Assembly: GCA_900544025.1 (NCBI GenBank)
Contig: UQTM01000022.1
Coordinates: 1-45,044, forward strand
Source: an uncultured Odoribacter sp.
Lineage (GTDB): Bacteria > Bacteroidota > Bacteroidia > Bacteroidales > Marinifilaceae
Direction of reading: 5' to 3'
DNA: 45,044 nt
Part shown: piece by piece, positions 34,837 through 42,835 of the stretch
Layout: each line of letters begins with the position of its first letter
Numbering within the stretch: position 1 is the first letter of the stretch
Made by a program: the position numbers and the translations under genes
Notes under the pieces: generated by a model
Database searches by the model: none
Told to the model about the DNA's origin: nothing
Seen by the model: the letters and a program-made list of their open reading frames with translations, nothing else

Positions 34837-36415
34837 TGTCTTCTAAGTGTTCGGTAACTTTTCGGTTACCGAACTCATACACTTTGTGTACGAGCCCGTT
34901 CAGGAAATCGCGGTCGTGGGATACGACGATCAGCGTTCCGTCGAAGTCGATAAGGGCATTTTTCAAAATATCCTTGGTTTTCAGGTCGAGGTGATTGGTC
35001 GGCTCGTCGAGAATCAGCAGATTGACGGGTTGCAGCAATAATTTAATCATCGCCAGTCGCGTGCGTTCCCCGCCGGACAGCACTTTTACCTTTTTGTCGA
35101 TGTCGTCGCCGCTGAACATAAAAGCTCCCAAAAGATTTTTCGTATTGCTTTTCAGTTCGCTGGGGGTGACGTCGTCCACGGTTTGGAATACCGTTAGGTT
35201 TTCGTCGAGCAGGGAGGCCTGGTTTTGTGCGAAATAACCGATCTGTACGTTATGCCCTAAAGTCAGGGTTCCGGTATAATCGGTGATTTCTCCCATCATA
35301 CATTTTACCAGCGTGGATTTCCCTTCTCCGTTTTTCCCGACAAAAGCCACTTTTTCGCCCCGTTCGATCGTGAATCCGGCGTTATTGAACACTTCGTGGC
35401 TGCCGTAGTGCTTGGATAAGTCCTGGGCAACGACAGGGTAGCTACCGGAACGCGGGGAGGGCGGGAATTTCAGCCGCAGGGCCGAAGTGTCTTCTTCGTC
35501 CACTTCCAGAATTTCCAGCTTTTCCAGCATTTTCACTCTGGATTGCACTTGCAGGGTTTTAGAATAAGTGCCTTTGAAACGTTCGATAAATTCTTTCGTT
35601 TCTGCAATCATCTTCTGTTGCTCGTCATAGGCTTTTTGTTGCTGAATCCGGCGTTCTTTGCGGAGTTCGAGGTATTTGGAATAGTTTACTTTATAATCGT
35701 ATATCCGTCCCATGGTGACTTCGATCGTCCGGGTGGTGATGTTATCGACAAAGGTACGGTCGTGCGAAATCACAACGACGGCTTTGCCGTTTTCCACGAG
35801 AAAATTTTCCAGCCATTGAATGGAATCGATGTCCAGGTGGTTGGTCGGTTCGTCGAGCAGCAGGACATCCGGATTTTTAAGCAGCATTTTCGCCAGTTCG
35901 ATACGCATACGCCAGCCACCGCTGAAATCGGCAGTCGGACGCTGAAAATCTTCGCGCTTAAATCCTAAGCCCAGTAATGTTTTTTCAACATCGGCTTCAA
36001 AATGAGTGAGGTCGATGCTGTAAAATTTTTCGCTCAATGCTGAGACATCTTCGATCAGTTTATAATATTCGGGCGAATCGTAGTCGGTGCGTTCGGTCAA
36101 TTGACGGTTCAGGTCTTCGATTTTTTTCTCCATTTCAAAAAGGTGGGAGAATGCCTGAGAGGCTTCTTCGAATACGGTGCGCCCGTCCTCGGTCATCAGG
36201 TGCTGGGGCAGATAGGCGATCACGGTATCTTTGGGGGAGGACACATTGCCCCGGGTGGGTTTCCGCTCTCCCGCCAATATTTTCAACAGGGTGGATTTAC
36301 CTGCTCCGTTTTTACCCATCAGGGCTATTCTGTCTTTTTCGTTAATCTGGAAAGAGATATCTTTAAAAAGTGCCCGGTCGCCGAATTCTACTGTAAGTCC
36401 GTCTATTGAAATCAT
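34757..36415 (-). CDS. ABC-F family ATPase (Uup/YheS-like)
   Basis: 552 aa from ATG 36415 (MISIDGLTVEFGDRAL), preferred over an upstream frame extension that precedes the conserved domain. It has two ATP-binding cassettes: Walker A GKNGAGKST at 34-42 and GKNGEGKST in the second half. Signatures are FSGGWRMR and LSGGERTRLAM. Walker B is LLLDEPTNHLD in the first cassette and LILDEPTNHLD in the second. The charged interdomain linker holds LRKERRIQQQKAYDEQQKM. No transmembrane part: ABC-F proteins act on ribosomes, and some protect against antibiotics. Nothing marks this one as a resistance type. The last 26 codons run antisense through the end of the RND outer-membrane factor gene. Confidence 0.93.
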   Translation of the reverse strand: MISIDGLTVEFGDRALFKDISFQINEKDRIALMGKNGAGKSTLLKILAGERKPTRGNVSSPKDTVIAYLPQHLMTEDGRTVFEEASQAFSHLFEMEKKIEDLNRQLTERTDYDSPEYYKLIEDVSALSEKFYSIDLTHFEADVEKTLLGLGFKREDFQRPTADFSGGWRMRIELAKMLLKNPDVLLLDEPTNHLDIDSIQWLENFLVENGKAVVVISHDRTFVDNITTRTIEVTMGRIYDYKVNYSKYLELRKERRIQQQKAYDEQQKMIAETKEFIERFKGTYSKTLQVQSRVKMLEKLEILEVDEEDTSALRLKFPPSPRSGSYPVVAQDLSKHYGSHEVFNNAGFTIERGEKVAFVGKNGEGKSTLVKCMMGEITDYTGTLTLGHNVQIGYFAQNQASLLDENLTVFQTVDDVTPSELKSNTKNLLGAFMFSGDDIDKKVKVLSGGERTRLAMIKLLLQPVNLLILDEPTNHLDLKTKDILKNALIDFDGTLIVVSHDRDFLNGLVHKVYEFGNRKVTEHLEDINGFLRKKKMENLREIESRLQAPYKD

Positions 36416-36501
36416 GTAATTAAGCCGATAAAATGATAAATACGTACTGTTTCTTGCCTTGTCCGGCAGCATTTTTGCCGGAAACACAAATTTTCCGGGC
36501 G

Positions 36502-36509
36502 CAAAGATA
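36502..36509 (-). promoter_or_regulatory. Candidate -7 element of the ABC-F gene
   Basis: Minus strand reads TATCTTTG, an exact TAnnTTTG match about 87 bases before the ATG at 36415; the same octamer precedes rlmN. A 7-bp hairpin TCCGGCA/TGCCGGA (36462-36482) lies in the leader. Confidence 0.5.
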
Positions 36510-36564
36510 AGAGAAATTACGGATATTTCCCGACGGCTTTTTTGCTGGCGGCGAACGGTTGCCG

Positions 36565-37161
36565 TTAAAAACTGAAAGTATAGCCGATCGTGTAAAACAG
36601 GTTGTCGCCGTAAGGCGTGTTATCGTATTGAAGCACATCGTAATAAAACATCACGCCTACGCTCCCTTTGATGAGCGGTAAGCGTATCCCGCCTCCCACG
36701 AGAATCGTCGGGATCAGTTCGGCGGAACGGTTTTTGCCGTTTATTTTCCCCCAGCCTTCATAAAGTTCCGGTTGCAGGCGGAAAGAGAGGAACGGGAAAG
36801 GATTGATCTCTCCGAAAATATTGATTCCCAGATAATTCATCTTTTCTTCCGGTCTGGAAGAATGATAATAATTGTAGGTGATTCCGCCGCCTACGGCAAA
36901 GTAAGGGCTTTGGGTATATCCGACCTGGGGAGCGAAACTAAGCGTGGTTTGCTTGTTGCCGAAGGCCATTCCGAACGAGCCGCCGAACAGCCATTTCCCT
37001 TCTTTGGCTTTCAGTTTAGCCCCTTGTGAGCTTTGTTCGAAAGCCGTTGTCCTGACTTGCTGAAGCTGATGGGCACGGAGGGTGTCGTCGTTTACCGGTG
37101 CGGCCTGGGCTTGAAGCAGGCAAATGCCTGAAAAGACGAGGGAAAGGAACAGGGTTTTCAT
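36565..37161 (-). CDS. Outer-membrane beta-barrel protein, small (8-stranded type)
   Basis: 198 aa with signal peptide MKTLFLSLVFSGICLLQAQA. Alternating hydrophobic strands rich in Gly and aromatic residues run to the C-terminus (WLFGGSFGMAFGNKQTTLSFAPQVGY, FAVGGGITYNYYHS). It ends YTIGYTFSF with terminal Phe, the usual BAM-recognised end. The pattern fits small OmpA/OmpW-like barrels common in Bacteroidota. Function unknown. It lies alone between the ABC-F and flotillin units. Confidence 0.78.
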   Translation of the reverse strand: MKTLFLSLVFSGICLLQAQAAPVNDDTLRAHQLQQVRTTAFEQSSQGAKLKAKEGKWLFGGSFGMAFGNKQTTLSFAPQVGYTQSPYFAVGGGITYNYYHSSRPEEKMNYLGINIFGEINPFPFLSFRLQPELYEGWGKINGKNRSAELIPTILVGGGIRLPLIKGSVGVMFYYDVLQYDNTPYGDNLFYTIGYTFSF

Positions 37162-37243
37162 GAAAGTCGGTCGTTAAGCTGTGAATAGAAACGTTCTATG
37201 ATTTTAACGAGAACCCGGCAGGTTTGGTTTTCGGGAAAGAAGG

Positions 37244-37275
37244 AAAAATGTCCTGTCCTCCCGGAGGACAGGACA
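37244..37275 (-). terminator. Terminator of the NfeD-flotillin operon
   Basis: Perfect 12-bp inverted repeat TGTCCTGTCCTC/GAGGACAGGACA (37249-37260 and 37264-37275) with a tight CCG loop. On the minus strand it is followed by five T (37248-37244). Confidence 0.88.
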
Positions 37276-37284
37276 TAATAAGTA

Positions 37285-38742
37285 TCAGTTTAAGCCCGCT
37301 TCTTCGATTGCCGTTTTGGACTCTTCTGTTTTTTCCGTTTCTGCGGCGGGTTTGTCGGCTGAACCTTTCAGATAAGAAGGTAAACTCATGCCGGCCATGC
37401 TGAACAAATCGTTTAAAGGGGGTACGGATTTCATCATGCCGGAAATGAAATTGGCGGTAGAGGTATTTCCGTTTGCGGCGTTATTACCGTCCCATACGGT
37501 TATCTTGTCGATCTTGATGTTCTTTACTGCTTCCACCTGAGTTTTCACCAATTCGGGCAGTTTGTCGGTAATCAGCATCATGACGGCTTTTTCCGGGTCG
37601 CCTGCCGCCGCTTTGACAATTTGATCGTAACCTGCCGCTTGTTTTGTCAGGATTTCGTATATACCGCGCGCTTCCGCATCCATTTTGGCAAAGATCGCGT
37701 CGGCTTCTCCTTTTGCCTGACGGCGCCGGCGTTCCGCTTCGGCCTCGGCTTCGATGATGGCTTTTTCTTTTGCAATCTGCGCCGGGATCACGATGTTTGC
37801 CGTTTGTGTGGCTTTTTCCCTTTCAGCACGGGCGATTTCAGCTTCCCTCTCCGCGGAGTAGGCTTCTTCCAGGGCTTTTGCCGTTTGCACTTTCTCGGCT
37901 GCGGTCGCTTTGCGTGAGGCTTCGGCCTCTCTTTCCCGCCGGGTGGCATCCGAATCGGCAATTAATATTTTAGCGTTGTTTTCTCCTTCGACTGCCGTTG
38001 CATTGGCTTCGGAAGTGCGGATACGGGTGTCGCGGATGGTTTCTGCAATGCGGATATCTTTGTCCCGGTCGGCTTCTGCCTTACCGATCTCACCGAAACG
38101 GTTTTGCTCGGCTACGCTTTTCTTGGCATCGTTGATGGCTTTGGCTGCGGCTTCTTTTCCCAACGCTTCGATATATCCCGATTCGTCCCGGATATCGGTG
38201 ACGTTCACGTTGATGAGCTTTAACCCGATCTTACGTAATTCCGCTTCTACATTGGCGCTGACATTGGCGAGAAATTTGTCGCGGTCGGAGTTGATTTCTT
38301 CAATATCCATCGTAGCAATGACCAGACGGAGCTGTCCGAACAGGATGTCTTTCGCCAGGTCCTGAATGTTTTCCAGGCGTTGCCCTAACAGGCGTTCGGC
38401 GGCATTGGTCATGCTCTCGGATTCTGTGGATATGCCGACGGTGAACCGGCAGGGAACATCTACGCGGATGTTCTGCTTGCTCAACGCATTGGTCAGGTTA
38501 CATTCTATGGAGATCGGTGTCAGGTCGAGGAAGGCGTAACTTTGGAATACCGGCCAGATAAAGGCTGCACCTCCGTGAATACACCGGGCGGAACTGACCC
38601 CTCCGGTTTTGTTTTTGCCTGTTTTCCCGTAAACTACCAGAATTTTGTCGGAAGGACAGCGTTTGTAACGTGAAAGGATGGCTGCGAATGTGACGAACAA
38701 GACAGCCACGATCACAATGATTAAATACATTTCTGATTCCAT
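37285..38742 (-). CDS. Flotillin-like SPFH/Band 7 membrane protein
   Basis: 485 aa. An N-terminal membrane helix (MYLIIVIVAVLFVTFAAIL) is followed by an SPFH domain (about 35-210, DKILVVYGKTGK, VPCRFTVGISTES, LINVNVTDIRDESGYIEALG). A long Ala/Glu/Lys/Arg coiled coil covers about 225-345, with the flotillin EAEAEAERRRRQAKGEADAI pattern. The C-terminal part has DKLPELVKTQVEAVKNIKIDKITVWDG. Flotillins assemble on membrane microdomains and affect membrane fluidity and protein assembly. The NfeD-like gene lies 6 bases upstream, an operon pairing conserved widely (YqiJ-YqiK, YuaF-FloT). Confidence 0.94.
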   Translation of the reverse strand: MESEMYLIIVIVAVLFVTFAAILSRYKRCPSDKILVVYGKTGKNKTGGVSSARCIHGGAAFIWPVFQSYAFLDLTPISIECNLTNALSKQNIRVDVPCRFTVGISTESESMTNAAERLLGQRLENIQDLAKDILFGQLRLVIATMDIEEINSDRDKFLANVSANVEAELRKIGLKLINVNVTDIRDESGYIEALGKEAAAKAINDAKKSVAEQNRFGEIGKAEADRDKDIRIAETIRDTRIRTSEANATAVEGENNAKILIADSDATRREREAEASRKATAAEKVQTAKALEEAYSAEREAEIARAEREKATQTANIVIPAQIAKEKAIIEAEAEAERRRRQAKGEADAIFAKMDAEARGIYEILTKQAAGYDQIVKAAAGDPEKAVMMLITDKLPELVKTQVEAVKNIKIDKITVWDGNNAANGNTSTANFISGMMKSVPPLNDLFSMAGMSLPSYLKGSADKPAAETEKTEESKTAIEEAGLN

Positions 38743-38748
38743 TGTTTG

Positions 38749-39354
38749 TTATTGGTTAAGATGTTTTATAATAGCTTCGCTTGAAGTGCAGGCTTTCGCG
38801 GCGACCAGCACATTTTCGTTCAATACCTGTGTGATGACCACCGGAGTGCCTGTGGGCAACTCTTCGCCGTTGGTGACGGCATCGTATTCCCGTACCGCCC
38901 CCTGTATCGTAATCTGCACTTTTCCTTCTCCTCCCCGGGCTGCCGGGATTTTCAGATAAACATTGCCTTTGCATCCTACGGCGCTGGCTGTGTCGATATT
39001 TCCCGATTGTTCCATTTTACTCATCAGGTAAAAAATATACATCACCGCCGCCACCAAAAGTATCCCGACCAGACAGGACAGGAACACAACGAGCGCCCCG
39101 TTCAGTTTCCCTTCGAGCACGATTGCTGTCCAGCCGAATCCCAGAAAGAAGTTGATGAAGTTACGGAATGTGAACAATTGAAACGGAAATTCCCCTGCTC
39201 CCGGAGTTGAGCCGGGATCTGCATCGAGCCCGGAATCTGCATCCATGCCTATAAAAGTCAGAATCGTTTGTACGATAAATATCAAACTGGCGGTCAATGT
39301 AATGAACCACACCACTTTCATATAGATGTCGAGAGAAAGCCACCATTCTTGCAT
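38749..39354 (-). CDS. NfeD/YqiJ-like membrane protein, flotillin partner
   Basis: 201 aa. Three hydrophobic helices are visible (about 11-33, 62-80 and 83-109). A soluble C-terminal OB-fold-like domain follows (about 120-200, ASAVGCKGNVYLKIPAARGGEGKVQITIQGAVREYDAV and GTPVVITQVLNENVLVA). The GKVQI...G..REYDAV pattern and operon position directly before flotillin identify the NfeD-type partner. A short acidic DADSGLDADPGS stretch follows the first helix. A near-consensus -7 (CATCTTTG on the minus strand, 39396-39403) may drive the pair. Confidence 0.85.
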   Translation of the reverse strand: MQEWWLSLDIYMKVVWFITLTASLIFIVQTILTFIGMDADSGLDADPGSTPGAGEFPFQLFTFRNFINFFLGFGWTAIVLEGKLNGALVVFLSCLVGILLVAAVMYIFYLMSKMEQSGNIDTASAVGCKGNVYLKIPAARGGEGKVQITIQGAVREYDAVTNGEELPTGTPVVITQVLNENVLVAAKACTSSEAIIKHLNQ

Positions 39355-39518
39355 AGCACTGAAATTTAGATAGACGATTTTTGAACGAGTTTTTACAAAG
39401 ATGCCTTTTTTTTGGATATATTGTTAAAGTTTGATGTGTTTTTTTAATATAGATTGAAAGTTGGGAGGATATGGCCGAATAATTTTTCTTTTCACCTCCG
39501 GGTGTATCGAATTATTTA

Positions 39519-39526
39519 TAGCTTTG
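39519..39526 (+). promoter_or_regulatory. Candidate -7 element of the flavoprotein gene
   Basis: TAGCTTTG, an exact TAnnTTTG match about 59 bases before the ATG at 39585. Confidence 0.45.
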
Positions 39527-39584
39527 CCGGAGAGGCTTGTGCCCAGCAATAAAAGGAACTGTATATTAATCAAAAAATAAGGCT

Positions 39585-40172
39585 ATGAAAATTGTTGCAT
39601 TTAACGGAAGCCCCCGCAAGGGCGGAAATACGGAGCAGTTGATCGAAGAAGTGTTTAAACCGATCCGGGAGGCCGGAATCGAGACGGAATCGGTGCAACT
39701 GGGAGGGAAATTGTTACGAGGCTGTTCGTCGTGTTATACCTGTTTTAAGACGAAAGACGGGCAGTGCGTGATTAAAACCGACGGCATGAACGAATATATC
39801 CGAAAAGCACAGGAGGCCGACGCGATTATCCTGGCTTCGCCCACTTATTACGGCAGTGTGAGTGCCGAAATGAAGGCGTTTATGGATAGGCTGGGATTGA
39901 CTACGATCGGGCAGGGGCGTACGCTTACCCGTAAGGTAGGGGCCGCTGTGATCAGTGTGCGTCGGGGCGGGGCGGTTACCGTTTACGATGAATTGAACCG
40001 TTTTATGCTGGGGAGCGGTATGATTGTACCGGGATCTACTTATTGGAATTTCGGGATCGGAGAGATGCCGGGTGAGGTGCAAGGAGATGCCGAAGGATTA
40101 CGGAATATGAAAGATTTAGGTGTTCAGCTGGCGTGGTTGATGAAGATCGTACACGAGGCCGGACAGAAATAA
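39585..40172 (+). CDS. Flavodoxin-fold NAD(P)H:FMN reductase with Isf-like cysteine cluster
   Basis: 195 aa. The FMN-binding phosphate loop FNGSPRKGGNT is at 6-16 and the second FMN contact SPTYYGSVSAEMKAFMDR near 84-101. Between them are cysteines C47-x2-C50-x2-C53-x7-C61 (GCSSCYTCFKTKDGQC), resembling the compact motif of iron-sulfur flavoproteins (Isf), so a 4Fe-4S cluster is likely in addition to FMN. In anaerobes such proteins handle oxidative stress or electron transfer; the exact partner is unknown. Monocistronic, with its own -7 element and terminator. A plain FMN reductase without cluster remains possible. Confidence 0.85.
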   Translation: MKIVAFNGSPRKGGNTEQLIEEVFKPIREAGIETESVQLGGKLLRGCSSCYTCFKTKDGQCVIKTDGMNEYIRKAQEADAIILASPTYYGSVSAEMKAFMDRLGLTTIGQGRTLTRKVGAAVISVRRGGAVTVYDELNRFMLGSGMIVPGSTYWNFGIGEMPGEVQGDAEGLRNMKDLGVQLAWLMKIVHEAGQK

Positions 40173-40216
40173 GCGGGAGAGAGCCGCTTTTGCGGGACGG
40201 AAAAAATAAATATTTT

Positions 40217-40250
40217 AAAGGGAAGAAATCGTCGTTTCTTCCCTTTTCTT
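40217..40250 (+). terminator. Terminator of the flavoprotein gene
   Basis: Perfect 12-bp stem AAAGGGAAGAAA/TTTCTTCCCTTT (40217-40228 and 40235-40246) with loop TCGTCG, followed by a T-rich tail. Confidence 0.85.
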
Positions 40251-40361
40251 TTATGATATTTTTATTGAAAGCCGCTGAAAGACTGTGAACGGGAATTTTT
40301 TTAGAGCCGGAATACAGGCTTGTAACCGTTTTTTCGGGGGGGGAGACCCGGATGCAGAGTT

Positions 40362-40634
40362 TTATTTTGCCGGAGTGTTTGCGGCAGCCCCGTTTGGCAG
40401 GAACGTATCGAGTAACTTTTGAATTTGTTGTAAGGAAAGGTTTCCTTTTTCTATAATCCGGTTATCTTCTGTCAGAACGATTTTATACGGGATCGAATAG
40501 ATGCCATATAATTTTCTGACATCCGTGCCGTTTCTCCGGTAATTCCCTGCCTGAATCCAGGTGAGGCGATATTTTATTATGATGGTGAAGATATATGAAT
40601 TTGCGGATTGCTTTTTTAAAGCAGATAATTGTTT
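40362..40634 (-). pseudogene. Decayed C-terminal fragment of a TlpA-like thioredoxin protein
   Basis: An open minus-strand frame without any ATG runs from a stop at 40635-40637 to TAA at 40362-40364, 90 codons. It reads ...RLTWIQAGNYRRNGTDVRK, then LYGIYSIPYKIVLTEDNRII, EKGNLSLQQIQKLLDTFL and a short tail. This matches the last third of TlpA-type domains: cis-Pro IP, the strand after it and the DNRII turn, comparable to YQIKAIPRFMVFDKEGKIV in the intact protein at 11160. The CxxC active site and everything upstream are missing. The fragment abuts the promoter of an intact TlpA-like gene in head-to-head orientation, so it is a remnant of a deleted neighbour. Confidence 0.75.
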
Positions 40635-40637
40635 CTA

Positions 40638-40669
40638 TTTGTGAAATAATTTAAATAAACTTGTATTTG
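40638..40669 (+). promoter_or_regulatory. Candidate promoter of the long TlpA-like gene
   Basis: TTTG 40638-40641, a 20-base spacer and TGTATTTG 40662-40669 (7/8 of TAnnTTTG), about 20 bases before the ATG at 40689. Confidence 0.5.
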
Positions 40670-40688
40670 TTATTTTAATTCAGGGTTT

Positions 40689-42674
40689 ATGAAAAAGTAT
40701 ATTGGAGCACTCTTGTTTTATTTATGTATGGCGGTTGCACCTCTCTGGGCCGATGAAGTGAAATCCTTGCAGTTGAAGAAAGGAGAGAAATATCAGCTTC
40801 GGTTGTTTACGATCGAAACGACGAAAGGAGTGAAAAGCCTTCGTCCCATGGAGCAGAAAACAGTCGTATGGAGAAATTATGATTTTTCCGTAACAGAAGA
40901 ACACCGGAAGAAAGGGTTTGTGATAGAGATGGAAAGGAAGAATTTTAATTTCGTTGCATTGAAAAGATCGCCGGGAGATCCGCGCTGGCAGGAAACGGGT
41001 GTATTGAACAGTGACATAGAATCCCCGGGCTGGCCGGCATCCATCCGGGAAACAGCCCCTGCTCCCCGTTCCCGCGTAAAACTTTCTCCCGATCTTCGGG
41101 TACTTTCCATTGAAAATCCGGACTTGAAAGAGGAAGAAGATATTGCAGAGGCCATTACGGAAATGCAGACCTTGTTCTCTGCCGGGAAACAAGCGGCTTA
41201 CCGTCTTTCGGATACCGTTTTCCGGGAACAATATCCCGATGGAATCGTGTTTATGGGCGACTGGACGAATAAGGTTTATGAAGTGGAAAAATACGTCCAA
41301 ACGGAAATCCGGTTTTGCCGGATAGATTCCCGTCCTTTTTCCGTGGTGAGCGAAGGAGAGAAGGAACAGTATATCACTTTTCAGGAAACGAATACGACGA
41401 TTCGGGGGGAAATCAAGAATGTCGAGAAAGATACTTTTATCCGGGTGACTTATTCCCGAAATTTCCCTGTGTACAGCAAACAGGTTTGCCGTGTACCGGT
41501 GGTTCAGGGGAAGTTCGAGTTCCGTATCTTCCTGAACGAGCCTTTGCAATATGTGAATATAGATGAAAATCATTCGTTGTATATCGAGCCCGGTGATGAA
41601 CTGACGGTTACGCTGGATGCTTTGGGCGGTAAAAAAATCGAAATGACGGGGCAGGGAGCCGGAAATAATCGTTATTATCACGGAGACGGGGCTAACTGGG
41701 GCTATTCGTTGTACCGTATCGATCGCGAAAAATTGTGTTCGAGGGATTATTATAAGGCGCTGGACGAGAAAGCCGATCATTTCCGGAAGAGGATGGAAGC
41801 CCGGAAAAGTGAGTTTACACTCGGTTTTTATCAATATATGCTGAATTGTTTTAAATACCGGCCTGTTTATCAGAAATTGATAGCCGACCGGGATTCTACG
41901 GTCGGAGCGTTCGATTGCATCGAAGGTGTTGAAATTTGTAATCCTTTGGCAGTGGGAGAGAGTGAATATATGTCGGTGCTCCGCCATGTGATGTTGTTCG
42001 TCATGCCTAAGAAGATCGCTGCTATAACGGGGGCGGAACCTAAGTACGGAAAAGTATATGACATGGCGGGGCTGTGCCTCGACGGAAAAGTGCTGAATGC
42101 TTTCTTGGTGCAGTATGTTGCAGAGCAGCTCTTGCGGGGAGATTATGAGCAGGCGAAAGCATTGTATGAACGTTACCGGGAAGATTTCACGCTCAGTCCC
42201 TATACCGGAATGCTGGACGAGCAATATGCCAAATCGCAATTAACGGCTCCGGGAAGTACAGCTCCGGAATTTACGTTACAGGATTTGGCGGGAAAGAAAT
42301 TTTCGTTGTCGGATTTCCGGGGAAAAGTAGTTTACATCGATTTTTGGAGTATGGGATGCGGGCCGTGTATGTATGAGTTTAAGAATCATGCTCCTCAGTT
42401 GAAAGAACATTACAAGGATAAGGATGTGGTGTTTTTGAATTTAATGGCTTACACGAGGAATAAGGATTTCTGGAAAAAGATGATCGAAGAATACCGTATC
42501 GGTGGTGTGAATGCCATGGATACTCAGGGGGAGGAAGTTTGTAAGGCTTATCATGTAAATTCTTTTCCGACTTATGTCCTGGTCGGGAAAGACGGAAAGA
42601 TCGTTCAATACAACACTTGCCGTCCCAGTGAGGGAGAACGCTTGAAAGAATTGATCGATAAGGCTTTAGAATAG
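40689..42674 (+). CDS. Long periplasmic TlpA-like thiol-disulfide protein
   Basis: 661 aa with signal peptide MKKYIGALLFYLCMAVAPLWA and no lipobox. The N-terminal 230 residues match no domain I recognise. At about 235-330 a beta-sandwich (TTIRGEIKNVEKDTFIRVTYS, GKFEFRIFLNEP, YIEPGDELTVTLDA) resembles the DUF4369-like part of TlpA proteins. A helical region follows. The thioredoxin domain runs from about 520 to the end: STAPEFTLQDLAGKKFSLSD, redox pair C557-GPC560 in SMGCGPCMYEF, and cis-Pro in VNSFPTYVLVGKDG. Likely a periplasmic disulfide reductase. Tryptophan usual before the CxxC (W-C-x-x-C) is replaced by MG. It lies next to a decayed TlpA fragment. Confidence 0.82.
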   Translation: MKKYIGALLFYLCMAVAPLWADEVKSLQLKKGEKYQLRLFTIETTKGVKSLRPMEQKTVVWRNYDFSVTEEHRKKGFVIEMERKNFNFVALKRSPGDPRWQETGVLNSDIESPGWPASIRETAPAPRSRVKLSPDLRVLSIENPDLKEEEDIAEAITEMQTLFSAGKQAAYRLSDTVFREQYPDGIVFMGDWTNKVYEVEKYVQTEIRFCRIDSRPFSVVSEGEKEQYITFQETNTTIRGEIKNVEKDTFIRVTYSRNFPVYSKQVCRVPVVQGKFEFRIFLNEPLQYVNIDENHSLYIEPGDELTVTLDALGGKKIEMTGQGAGNNRYYHGDGANWGYSLYRIDREKLCSRDYYKALDEKADHFRKRMEARKSEFTLGFYQYMLNCFKYRPVYQKLIADRDSTVGAFDCIEGVEICNPLAVGESEYMSVLRHVMLFVMPKKIAAITGAEPKYGKVYDMAGLCLDGKVLNAFLVQYVAEQLLRGDYEQAKALYERYREDFTLSPYTGMLDEQYAKSQLTAPGSTAPEFTLQDLAGKKFSLSDFRGKVVYIDFWSMGCGPCMYEFKNHAPQLKEHYKDKDVVFLNLMAYTRNKDFWKKMIEEYRIGGVNAMDTQGEEVCKAYHVNSFPTYVLVGKDGKIVQYNTCRPSEGERLKELIDKALE

Positions 42675-42735
42675 GGGCGCTTTTTCAACCGGATAGATGT
42701 TTCCATAGAATGAACCGGTTGATTTTAATATTAAC

Positions 42736-42772
42736 CCAAGAGAGTGCCCGCTTCAAACGGGCACTCTCTTGG
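42736..42772. terminator. 15-bp perfect hairpin without U-tract between convergent genes
   Basis: CCAAGAGAGTGCCCG (42736-42750) pairs perfectly with CGGGCACTCTCTTGG (42758-42772) across a 7-base loop. Neither strand has a T-run after the stem. The position, between the TlpA-like gene and the convergent S41 gene, suggests a terminator or 3'-end stabiliser. Confidence 0.6.
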
Positions 42773-42835
42773 TGGGGCGATTCCGGTGAGAGATTTTCGG
42801 CATCTCGTTCCTCGTCCGTTTGGCATCGGGTACGA

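Noticed and set aside
36420..36638. 72-aa minus-strand frame downstream of the beta-barrel gene
   Set aside because: It overlaps the barrel gene's 3' end in another frame and the ABC-F promoter, has low-complexity content and no start context.
40722..42239. 505-aa antisense frame within the long TlpA-like gene
   Set aside because: Its sequence is the antisense shadow of a gene with a clear signal peptide and thioredoxin domain; rich in His/Arg/Phe/Ile, no motifs.
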